Shown here one piece after another: positions 1-10,127 of a stretch of DNA of 64,000 nucleotides. The stretch covers positions 62,001-126,000 of the forward strand of contig KV918887.1 in the NCBI GenBank assembly GCA_002049455.2, in the 5' to 3' direction. The notes under the pieces are model-generated. The model made no database searches. It was not told the DNA's origin and was given only the letters and a program-made list of their open reading frames with translations. Origin of the DNA: Porphyra umbilicalis (taxonomy: Eukaryota; Rhodophyta; Bangiophyceae; Bangiales; Bangiaceae). The position numbers and the translations under genes are program-made. Each line of letters begins with the position of its first letter. Position 1 is the stretch's first letter.

Positions 1-1857
1 CATTTGGTATCTTCATCTTTGTCGTATGATTCTCAGCACAAAGAAATGGTCAGCAAGGCAGACAAGCGCAGCAGCCGGCGCGCCGCCACACGCAGGGGGA
101 GGTCGACAGCAGAGGCGATCAGATGCCTCAAGAAAAGAAGAACAGAAGAGTAAACAACCCGGCTGGGGCTCGGGGGGGGACGGGGAAGGACGAGGAACAC
201 ATTGAAGAAAAAACGTACCTGAGTGCAGCGCAACGTGCATGGTGTGCGGAGGGGGGGAAGGGGGGGGGGGAAAGAAATGGGCGGATGCGGCGCGCGGGGG
301 CAAAGAAAGGGGCGGATGTGGCGAGCGCGTCCAAGAGAGAGCACGGTGGTGCGGTGACGACGATGGAGGGGTGCTGCGAAAGGCCCGACGGAGAGGCGAG
401 ATGGCGAGACGACGGAAGAGCGCGGAGACGCGGTGCTGATATGGCCGCAAAGATGCGCGCTGCTGACCATTTCGGGGCTCTTGTGTGGAGTACAGTGGGG
501 GTTCCAGGAAGGCATCTGTAAACGCTTTTGGAGGAAGCTGTAATCGCTCGCATGTGTAATCCTTCTGGACCAGAGCGATCGTAGGCCATCGAATGCTGAA
601 ACGTGGATACGCGTGATTGGGCGTACAGATGGGATCATCCAATCACATGGCCTAGAGGGTGACCATCAAACAGACCAGGGCCATCAATTTCATGCAACGT
701 GGCCGCCTGAGCGTTGAGAACGCGAATGGATCCCTACTAGAAGCTTCGCTAAAAAGATGAACACGGCAAACCAATGAAGCAATGAAGAGAGAGGAATACC
801 ACACAGAGCGCACACTCGACTTGCACTGACGTCAGCACAGCGCAAACAGAGCGCGTGTGACGAGCCCGGATCCCACTCGCCGGGACTGATCTGACCACCC
901 CCAACGACGCCCAGCTCTCCCCCGTCACCCATCCGCTCGCACTCCTCCCCTCCAACCCGCCCGGAGATAACACCGACGCGCCTGTGTGGCAGCGAGACAA
1001 AGAAACCAAGAAACCAAACAGAATAGTGTGCACAAGATCGTCAACATCCACGTCTATCAGCAAAAACACCAAGAGCAACAGCAAAGGCAGTATGATACAT
1101 CGATTGCAAGGGTGCATGCTCCAAGCCCTAGCGCATCGTACGCCCAGGCATAAAGCGGTTGGAAACGCCGACGTCAGAAAAAAAAAAGCCCAGGCGGATC
1201 CATCACGTCCACGGTACACCCAAGCACCGGGACATGCAGAGAACCGATCAGGCAGATACAACCACGTACCGATCACACACGCACGACGAGGTGCACGAAA
1301 AAGACCGTCTTGAAGGAGGTGGTGCGCAAGGTCGCGCACCCAACACGGTGAGGAGCGCGGCCACGGCCAAGTCAACCGAGGGCCACGCACGCCCAAGGAT
1401 CTCGTCGGGTGAATCCGCCGCCGGCGGTCCGCCGGCAAGGAAACGTGGCCTCCTGAAGACGTGGAATCAGGTCACCGTCAGCACTGCTGTTTTCTAACTC
1501 CTCGTCCTTGCGATAACCTTTTCATGGAAGTCCTTTTTTTAGCTCTCTAGCCCCCCCAAACCCCCTGCGTTCAGGCGGGGCCCCTGACTCCCGCATCGGC
1601 GGTCGCCTGTCATCGTGCATCGGAACGATGGCCAGGATCGAACCTTCGATGCGCATCGGAGACTGCATCGAAATCGGTCTCCGATGCGATGATGTGCATC
1701 GGGCGGGAACGATCGGCTTTCGATGCAGAAAACACAAGGGTGGACGATCGGCGAGCAGATCTGCTCCGCACAGCGGTTGCCTTCGTCGTGCTTGTGTGTT
1801 GTGTGTGAGGCTGTTTGAATTGCCTGCCCACCGTGTGTGATATGTCGGGTGCATCTT
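1..1857. other. No recognisable gene
   Basis: Mixed-composition DNA with a purine-rich stretch near 240-330 and open frames on both strands that show no domain, no convincing composition and no family resemblance. The longest minus-strand frame (749-1438) has a hydrophobic stretch but otherwise looks like random translation of GC-rich DNA. I see no RNA gene here. Confidence 0.5.
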
Positions 1858-2516
1858 TGTGCCGCTTTTCGGGGGGGGGGGGGGTGGGGCGCGGATCGTT
1901 GCGGCAGTCGGTGGTCGCGCCTCCATTGCCGCGTCGTCCTCGTGTAGGTCCCGTCTTCACACGCACCTCACCCCCGTCCGCTCCCTTTCATATCCTTTTG
2001 TGCTTGGGTGCTTCCTCTTTTCTATGTCCATTACCCCACCTGTGTCTGACGATTGACTTACTTCGGGGGTGCAGGATGTGGGGGGAGAGGTCGTGTCTCT
2101 TTGTAAGAGGGTGAGGGGGGCGGTTGCTTGGAGCATCTTTTGTTTCTCGGGTGGTTTGCAGTGGACATGAGGGTGTGACACAGGCCTTCAGATGTGGCGC
2201 AGGGTCGTGTCATGATTTCATGCTTCCGACGTGACGTCTTCTGACCGTTTCCCTTTTGCTCTGTTGTTCCGCCTTGATGTTTCTGTGTTTCTCTTCTTGC
2301 TTTATTTCTTGTGCTCGACTGGGCTTGGCTTCTCAGTACGAGGGGCTACGGGGGGGGACATGAGGATGGCGCTTTTCTGTGGGGGGGGGAGGGGGGGATG
2401 TGGTGGTTCGTAGTGAGTGTGTCTGGGCCAGGTTATTGTTGGTTGGCGTCGAAGTGGTGCTGGGTGACGGGCTTGGCTCTATCTTCGCTTTTGCGAGGGT
2501 GCCTATGGGGGTGGTA
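1858..2516 (+). repeat. Segmental duplication, copy A
   Basis: This segment matches 3526-4113 in the same orientation. Both copies begin with TGTGCCGCTTTTC followed by a long G run, share the following 400 or so bases with scattered changes, and share the final stretch around GGGTGACGGGCTTGGCTCT. Copy A carries extra G-rich sequence near 2340-2430 that copy B lacks. No coding sequence is evident in either copy. Copy A ends where a MITE-like element starts, so copy B serves as an approximate empty site. Confidence 0.85.
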
Positions 2517-2915
2517 TTGCTGATTCCCAAAATTTGTCCTGGTGGACAGAGACTGACTTGCGGACCGACTCTCTCCACCAATCAGATGCGCCCCTGGGAC
2601 TGACTGAATGCTCCTGATTGCTTACATGTCCCGATACAGCCTGGAAACCAACATCAGCTCCTCTTTTTTTCTGCACTTCTGGCGAGGAAACAGTAGAAAG
2701 TCTCCAAATCTCGCGTGGGCAGCTTGCTCAGTGCCAAGAAAAGCGAATCCAGCGGCAACAAACAGTGAGTTCTGCTGGATGCAAGGTCCTGGCACCGAAT
2801 GCGGGCTTTCTATTGGCTTCGATGCCTTCTTACTGTCGTTTTAAACCAATAGAGTGCTCTTATTCAGAGTCAGTCTCGGTCTCTGTCCCCCAGGACAAAA
2901 TTTGGGGATCAGCAA
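2517..2915. mobile_element. MITE-like element with TA target duplication
   Basis: A 399-bp segment with terminal inverted repeats of about 36 bp. The left end reads TTGCTGATTCCCAAAATTTG and the reverse complement of the right end reads TTGCTGATCCCCAAATTTTG; the match continues through GTCCTGG(T/G)GGACAGAGA with few mismatches. It is flanked by TA at 2515-2516 and 2916-2917. The duplicate segment at 4105-4115 reads GGTGGTAGTGG with a single TA, as expected for an unoccupied site. It has no transposase frame, so it is non-autonomous. A TA duplication fits the Tc1/mariner group, but the superfamily is inferred only from the target site. Confidence 0.8.
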
Positions 2916-2917
2916 TA

Positions 2918-3525
2918 GTGGCGGTGGGTTTTCGTGGCCGTGGCCGTGGTCGCCGTCTCGCGCCCTCGCGGCCTTTGAGTTTTGTTCCAATAAATAAACC
3001 ATGGTCTGAATGTACTGAATGTGGTCAAAGAACAGCTGTAATGATGAGGAAAATGGAGATGCGCCATGCTGCTGTCGGCTGGCTGTGAGCGCGATTGTGA
3101 TCCAATCAAAGTGCAATGGATCCCGATTTTATCCCGGTTCTGTTCGCGGCCCAGCGGGTCTGTGCCTGTGCCGTTGATCCCGGTTTTATCCTGCATCTGT
3201 TCCCGTAGGGCGGGTAGCACCCTCTTGTTATTGCTGTAGTTTTTCTCTTGTTGGCGGCGTGGCATGTGGTATTCTACCCGTAGCACAATGACCGCCGGTG
3301 GGGAGCACTGCTTTCGTGCAACTGTTTGTCCTTCCGCACAGCGCCACTGGCCCTATGGGAACAGATGCTGGATAAAACCGGGGTTCTCCCGGGATCTGGG
3401 GACTCCTGCCCTTGAGAAAGGAGCAATCACCGGGGGGGGGGGGTGGTTACAGAAAAGCGATGCACGCTTCCGGGCGTCTTCTAATAAAGACCGCGCGGAC
3501 GTTTTATCGGCATCTGATTGGTCTC
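2918..3525. other. Spacer with inverted repeat, no gene
   Basis: Between the MITE and copy B lies non-coding DNA that includes the inverted repeat described separately. No gene is recognised. Confidence 0.5.
3176..3384. repeat. Inverted repeat, 36-nt arms
   Basis: The left arm (3176-3211, starting GATCCCGGTTTTATCC) pairs with the right arm (3350-3384, containing GGGAACAGATGCTGGATAAA) with about four mismatches across 36 nt, around a spacer of about 140 nt. A third degenerate copy of the left arm lies just upstream at 3119-3147. This may be a second small TIR element, but no target duplication was found. Confidence 0.6.
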
Positions 3526-4113
3526 TGTGCCGCTTTTCGGGGGGGGGGGGGGTGGGGCGCGGATCGTTGCGGCAGTCGGTGATCGCGCCTCCATTGCCGC
3601 GTCGTCCTCGTGCAGGTCCCGTCCCCACCCGCACCTCACCCCCGTCCGCTCCCTTCCATAACCATTTGTGCTCGGCTGCTTCCTCTTTTCTATGTCCATT
3701 CCCCCACCTGTGTCTGACTGTTGACTTCCTTCGGGGGTGCAGGATGTTGGGGGGGAGGTTGCGTCCCTTTGTAACAGGGTTGGGGAAGCGGTTGCTTGCA
3801 GCATCGTTTGTTTCTCGAGTGGCTCGCAGCTGACCTGAGGATGTGACGCAGGCCTGCAGATGTGGCGCAGGGTCGTGTCATGATATTTTGCTTCCGACGG
3901 GACGTCTTCTGACCGTTTCCCTTTTGCTATGTTGTTCCGCCTGGATGTGTCTGTGTTTCTCTTCTTGGTTTATTTCTTGTTCTCGATTGAGTGTGGCTTC
4001 CCAGGACGGGGGCCTGCGTCTGGGCCAGGGGATTGTTGGTTGGCGTCCAAGTGGTGTTGGGTGACGGGCTTGGCTCTGTCTCCGTTTTTGCAACGGTGCA
4101 TACGGGGGTGGTA
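3526..4113 (+). repeat. Segmental duplication, copy B
   Basis: Direct copy of 1858-2516, starting with the same TGTGCCGCTTTTC plus G run and ending at GGGTGGTA just where copy A is interrupted by the MITE. By eye the copies are clearly alignable with many point differences, so the duplication is not recent. Confidence 0.85.
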
Positions 4114-4533
4114 GTGGCTCTTTCTCACATCTGGGGTGCACTGCATCTTTCATGGGGCGTGCGACAGAGTGCGTATTACCAATACATAAGAAAGCACCGT
4201 ATGTGAGTAGCATGGGGGCGAAGAAAAAAAAAAAAGCAAAAACGCGCCGTACAGCAGCGCCGCGGCACCTCTCCCGCCCCCCGTGCCGCAAGAACCAATG
4301 CATGTGTGTGGCAATGAATTTCCACCACGAGCCATCCGTCCTTGTGGCGAGCTTCTTAGCAGATTTAAGCCCAAAGATACGTGGCAAGTGTGAGTGTCCC
4401 TTGACCCAGAGCCATGCACCTGAACATGTATGGAAGGGGAGTTCTGGCCGTTTGCGAACTGCTCCTGGACGGAAGGCTGAACGGGAGGAGCTCTCGTCCC
4501 GGGCGTCGACTGTTCTGACGCATTGGCCGGTGG

Positions 4534-4579
4534 GGGGCGCGCCCGCCGCCGCTCACGGGGCGCGCCCGCCGCCGCTCAC
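4534..4579. repeat. 23-bp tandem repeat, two copies
   Basis: Two exact adjacent copies of a 23-bp unit beginning GGGGCGCGCCCGCCGCCGCT. A similar GGGGCGCGCCCGCCGC stretch recurs at about 6405, at the start of the GC island. Confidence 0.8.
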
Positions 4580-5414
4580 ACAGCACGTTGTCAAATTGGG
4601 TCACGGAGAACTTAAAATATATGCGAACCGTGAGAGGTCGTGAGAGAAATGTTTTTCCATGCAGCAAACCTCGTGACACCATCCTCGCAAATGTCGCTGT
4701 GTCGATCTCTAAAAGGCTCTGTCTGAGAAGGCTTTCTGACACCCCCAGAGACCTTCTTACCCCACCCACCTGGTCACCCCTACCCATGTGCGTACTCGTC
4801 TACTCCCAATAGCTGCGGGCACCGCCCAACCACGGACACTTGTGCTTGCCTCCTTTCCTGTCCTCTCCCACTCCTTTCTCCTGCTGGCAGGGGGGGGGGG
4901 GGCGAGGGGGGCTGCACATACATGCCGAGGGGGTCGGGGAGGATGGGGGCGCAAACGGTGTCGCTAGAGTGGGACGGCTGCTGGCATTGCCGTGCAGAGC
5001 TCTGGCAGGGTCATGGGGCAGGTCCTCCTTGCGCGATCAAACGGCACCCTTCACACCCAGTTCAAGGCAGACTTGGCGTACACAGTATGCATTCTTGCGG
5101 GCACATGGAGACCTCTGCTCGGACGCCTCACCGTCGTAGCTTGTGTCAGCCAGACTTTGTTCAGTACCTGTTGGCATGATAGTCTGCTACCAATGGGGAC
5201 CCAGGATGCGCCCCCGGTCAACCGGGCAGCCAACCAGCGGGCTGGAAAACGTCAAGCCTTGTGCTTGGGGATAGCGGGGCGATTAATAATAATTCGAAGT
5301 GCTGGGCGGCGCCAATGCGCGCCCTCGGCATGTGTGCAGGTGACTGCCATGCTGCCCCCAGCCCCGCTCCTGGCTGCCGCCCAAGTGCACAAGTGCTGCC
5401 AACATCCCCGCTCG

Positions 5415-5560
5415 CTCTCCTGGCCGACCGCTCGGCCCACCCTCCTGGCGGACCGCCCCGCCCACCCTCTGGTCGACCGCCCCACCCACCCTCCTGGCCG
5501 GAAGCCCCGGCCACCCTCTGTTCGATCGCCCCGCCCACCCTCCTGCCGACCGCCCTCGTT
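5415..5560. repeat. Degenerate C-rich minisatellite
   Basis: About five imperfect tandem units of roughly 27-30 bp built on GACCGCCCCGCCCACCCTC. In translation it gives Pro/Arg-rich repeats in several frames, so the local open frames are by-products. Confidence 0.75.
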
Positions 5561-6399
5561 CCTGTCGTATTCTTATCTGCATCCCCTCCATCCCACGCAT
5601 TCTCTCCAGCTCGCACGGGGGCGGGGGGGAGTCACTCTACGACGGGCCGGACGACGTTTGCAGTCGCTGGACTAGTGGTGGTGGCGATTGGGTGGGGATC
5701 CACACTGGCGCAGTGTGGATAGTGTGACGCGCGCGGTGGGTGGGTGGTGGATGGGTTGGATGAACTGACCACGTACTTCTTTTTCGTGTTCGCTCGCCCG
5801 TCCCCCATGTATCCTTACCATGCATATGTGCGATGGCTTCCTCTTTCTTGGCTTCTGTTTCTTTGCAAACCAATGGGTGTTGCTGACATCGAAGTCGAGT
5901 AACTTGTGTCATACGCACATGCATGCGTGGTGTCCGCGAGTCGCTGACATGGTGAGCTTGCTGTTGTCCGGTGGCCTGTAGCTCTGTCAGAGTTTGCGGC
6001 TGTGTGCAGTTAGCTACATGTCTGCGTGACTCTGTAGCACACCGTGGCTTTCTTATCGATTTCGTGTCTGCTCTGCCACCCGTGCCCGCGCCGAGCAACA
6101 ATAAAGCGACCGTGTCTTTCAATGCATCTTTGGCATGTATCCTCAATGCTGGCCGGTGTCACATCCTTTCCTCCGTCAGGGTCTTGCTCCACTTCTTCCC
6201 CGAGACCTCCGAGGGATCATTGCGGCGAGTCTCGCAACATATGTCTCGAAGGATGTGAACTTCTCCTTAAAGATTGGGCAAAGAGGAGTTATGTACTCAT
6301 TTTCGATCTCTCTCTGAACGCAAAGGGGTCGAGCAGCAATACGGTTCGGCCTTGTTGCAGATACCTTGGAACCTGACACGAGATTTCATCAACGCGCTG

Positions 6400-7015
6400 T
6401 GCACGGGGCGCGCCCGCCGCGACGGCGCGGCGGCGGTGTGGATCGCCGCCCGTCCCGACGACGGCTCGGGGTGGGGCGTTTCGCCGGCGGCGCGCCCGTG
6501 GGGGGGGGGGACCCCAACCCCCCCCCCGCCATCAAGGCGGTGGGGGGGGGTGGTTGGGATCCGCCCCGCCCGCCTGCACGCGTCGGCCGCCGGGCGGCGG
6601 GGCGCGCCGGCCCCGACGCGCAACCGACGGTGGGTGGCGGCGGGGGCGGCGCCCGCGCGGGCGCCGCCACGTGCGCACCGGGTCGGACCCCCGCCCGCCG
6701 CCCCGGCGCGTGGCGCGCGGATCCTCTGCGCGACCGCCCCCCGCAGACCACGTCGTGGCGGTCACGGCCGCCGCCGCGGGGGCGGCGGCACCCCCGCGCC
6801 GCGGGCGCGCGCGCCCCCGCCGGCGGAGGGGCAGCCACGACCGGCCGCCTCTGACGGGCACCGCCCGCCCGCAGGGGGGGGCGCGCGGCAGCCAATCAAA
6901 TCGCGTCTGCGGGGCGCGGTGGGGGGGCGCCCCACGGTTCCGCGGCGGGGGGTGTGTGTGCACGCGCACCGCCCCGCGACCGGCCGCCGTCGGCGCCCGC
7001 GCGGGCCTCGCCCAG
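6400..7015. other. GC-island segment with homopolymer runs
   Basis: An abrupt rise in GC begins near 6405 and stops at 7015. The sequence is almost entirely GC codon-like triplets with C and G runs, and all six frames stay open for long stretches. No domain is recognisable in any frame, so no gene is called. Confidence 0.6.
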
Positions 7016-7688
7016 TTAAGACACCCCTGAGGCGGACATTAGGATTGCCGGCCATTCATTGGCCAGATTTGTAGGTGTCAGACGCTTTTCACTTGTCCAG
7101 CGGTTGGAACCAGCTTTCTGAAGACGTGTCCTAACCGTAGCTGGCAGCAGGCGCATCAGGGCGTCTCGGGGCATTCACTGCACACGTGTTTCTTCCAATA
7201 TGTGACAAACCGAAAGTCTACCTGCTGAACCATGCGAATCGCGTCGATCTGGAGCAAGCCGGATCGCCATCACGCTCGTTGCAGACCGGGCCATGTTGAG
7301 CACTATGATGACTCTGGATGGTCTATTTTTTTTGGATGAGCCTATGATCGAAGGACGGGGGGGGTAGTAGCTTGGGTTCTATGATACGGATGGGGAACGA
7401 GGTGACATCAATGCGTCAAGGTGGGACAATCTTTTCATCAGAGGTAGCGTGAGAAGAGCAGCAGCTACAAAAAAACGAGGACGTCAAAAGTGGGTTGCAA
7501 ACCACGTAGCATTGTTCACCACGAGCTTCTCTATCATTGTAGGTCACGATCAGTAACAGAAGTATCTGCTTTTTACCTGCTTTTTTACGCTTCTTATGTG
7601 TACGCCTCTCGGTACCGTGGAGACGGTACGAGTTTCACGTGTACGCTGTAATGATGCAACGTGTCCGCATCCTAATGTCCGCCCTTAA
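7016..7688. mobile_element. TIR element with TTAA flanks
   Basis: An ordinary-GC insert sits inside the GC island. It is bounded by TTAA at 7016-7019 and 7685-7688. Near the left end is GGCGGACATTAGGAT (15 nt), and the reverse complement of the right end contains exactly the same 15 nt directly after GTTAAG. Outside the element the flanks CGCCCAG (left) and CTGGGCG (right) make an uninterrupted site CGCCCAGTTAACTGGGCG, a perfect palindrome. There is no transposase frame, so it would be non-autonomous. TTAA duplication suggests piggyBac, but TTA or TAA duplication (PIF/Harbinger) fits the same bases. Confidence 0.7.
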
Positions 7689-10127
7689 CTGGGCGTGGGG
7701 CGCGTCATACCCCGCGCGGGGTGTATGGAGGCGCGGCAGACCCGCCGGCCGCGGCGGTATACTGCAGCACGCGACCGCCGCGTCGCGGCGTGTGACGGCG
7801 TGGCAGACCACCCCCGGTGCGTGGGTGCGTCCCCCGCGTCGACCCCCCTCGGTCGGGGGGGGGGGGGGAAGGCACGCCGCGGCAGACCGCCGCTGCCGCG
7901 TCGGGGCCGTCCCCCCGGCGGCGCGGGTGCGTGTCGCGGCGGCCACGTCGACCCCCCCCCCCCCCCCCCCCACCCCCCCTGCCGCGCGTCGCGCCGCCAC
8001 CGCCCGGTTGCCGACCGGGCGGACCGCACCCACGTTCCCGGCGCGGCGGCCGCTGCCGTGGCGGCGGCCGGCATCCCCCCCCCACCCACGCGGGCGGCGC
8101 GGGGGACGCGCGCGCCGCCCCCCTCCCCCCCCCCCCGCGCAACGGTGCCACCGCGGCCGCGCCGCGGCGCCACTACCGCGCACGCTGGCGCGGGGGCGTG
8201 CTCCCCCCCCCCCCCCCCCCCCCCCACACGCCCCCACTGGCGCGCCGGCGGTGGCGGCCACCGCCGACGCCTTTGGGCGGGGGCCCCCCTCCCCCCCGGC
8301 GGCGGCGCCACGCCGACCGCCCCCCGCGCCGTTGCCAGTCGCCCGCCCCCGCCCCCGCCGGCGGCCGCGTCGTGGGCGGCGGGCGGGGCGCCACGGGCGC
8401 GCCCGCCGGCGGGGGGGGGGGGGGGGGGGGGCCCGCCCCCCGCGCCCCGCCCCGCCCCGCCCATTGATCCGCGCGCGGCGGGGTCGCCCCCCCCCCCCCC
8501 CCCCCTCCCAGATAGTACGCGCCCCCCCCCGCGCGCGCGCGCGGCGCCGCCGGGGGAACCCCCCGCCGCCCGCGGCTCCCGTCGCGCCGCCCCCCGCCCG
8601 ACGTGCGTGCGGCGGCCGGTGGCGGTCGCGGCGGCGGCGCCCCCCCCGTGGGCAGGGGCGGTCATGGGGCGGGCCCACGGGCACGGTTGGGGGGGGGGGG
8701 GGGGGGGGCGGGGGGGGGCGGCACCTCCCACCGCGAGGGAGTCAGCGGCAAGAGAGACCCGCCGCCACGGGCGCCGTGGCGAGCCGGCGGCGGCGGCGGT
8801 GGCGCCACCCCCCCTCTGGGGTGCGCGCCGCGCCCGCGGGGTGGGGGTCTGCCGCCGCAGCGGCGGCGGCGGCGCCCGCGGTAGACGCGGCGGCGGCGGT
8901 GCGGGTCGGCGCGGGGGGGCGGGGCGGGGTTTTCCGCCCCCCCCCCCCCCCACCACCGCAGGGGGTACGGTTCCTGCTTCTCTCCCCCCCCCCTCCCCCC
9001 CCCCCGCCGCCGCCCGTTTTGCCACCGTCGGCGTCACCCCACGTTTGCCGCCGCGGCTCCCCCCCCCCGACCGCGTCGCGGCGGGCGCGCGACGGGCGGC
9101 CACGCACGGGGGCACGGGGGGGAGGCGGCGGTGGGGGCCGCGGCGGCGGCGCGTGTCACGGGCGGCCCCTCCCCCCCCCCCCCCCCTTCCCCTCTCTAGC
9201 TAGCGCCGTCGCAGCAGAGGGGCGGGTTGTGTCTGCCCGACGCGCACGCACGCACCACGCACCCCCCCCCCCCCCCCCACCCCCCCCCCCCGCCCTGCGT
9301 GGCACCCGCGGGCGCGGGGGGGGGGCCCCATGCGCACACACCCCCCGCCGTTGCGACGAGGCGGGGCGGGGCGGCACGCCCCCCCCCAACCGCGCCGCGG
9401 GCGGTGCGGGCGGCGCCGCGGCGGCGGCGCGGTGGCGCCCGCGCCGCCCGCGGGTGGGGGCGCGCGCGCCGCCGCGGCGCCGCCGCGCCGCGCGTCGGAC
9501 CGCCGCAGCGTGTCAGACACAGGGGGGGGGCGGGCCCGGTCGCGCCGGTCGTGGCGGCCGGGGGGTGGGGGGGGGGCGGCTGCCGCCGCCGAGGCGACCC
9601 CCCCCCCCCCCTCCCCCGCCGCCGCCCCCCCCGGACCGCCCCCGCCACGCCGCCCGCCGGATGCGCGTGGGCGGGGGCGGGGTGCTCCCCCCCCTCCCCC
9701 CTCCCCCCAAGCGTATAACACCCACCGACGCGGGGTCAGGGTGGGGCGAGCCCCCCGCCCCCGCCGCCCGACCGCCCCACCGACGGCGACGGCAAGCCAA
9801 TTGACGGTGCCGCCCGTCGCCCACCCGTCCCCCCCACGGTCGGCCGCCCCCGCCGTCGCACAGTCGCGGGCGCCGTTTCCCAAGGACACCCCCCGGTCCC
9901 GGTGGTTGCCTCCCCCGCGCTCGCCGTCGCCTCACACCCCCCGCGGTCGTCTCACGGGGCGGCGGTGGTGAACACCCCCCCCCCCCCCCCCCCCCCCTCC
10001 CACCCACCCCCCTCGCCCGCCACGCCCGACGCGGAGCACCGCCCACCCACCCCCCGCCCACCCCTGCCCTCCCCACCCCCCCGCGTGGCGTTCCCCCCTC
10101 CCCCCTCCCCCTACTTGCCGGCGCGCC
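7689..10127. other. GC island with long poly-C/poly-G, no gene called
   Basis: Composition is close to pure G+C, with homopolymers up to about 25 nt (poly-C near 8200-8225, poly-G near 8411-8430 and 8690-8710). Long open frames on both strands (for example 7639-9804) are a by-product of the lack of A and T: their products are Pro/Arg/Gly/Ala low complexity without any domain. The last 100 nt before 10128 are pyrimidine-rich and may include the promoter or 5' leader of the zinc-finger gene. Confidence 0.6.

Larger units (their letters stand above)
4114..6400. other. No recognisable gene
   Basis: Mixed-composition DNA with short G runs, a 23-bp tandem repeat and a C-rich minisatellite (listed separately). 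Open frames at 4152-4643 (+) and 4365-4787 (-) show no recognisable domain. Confidence 0.45.

Noticed and set aside
7639-9804. 721-codon open frame in the GC island
   Set aside because: Product is Pro/Arg/Gly/Ala low complexity, overlapping frames on both strands are equally open, and no domain is present; lack of A and T explains the absence of stops.
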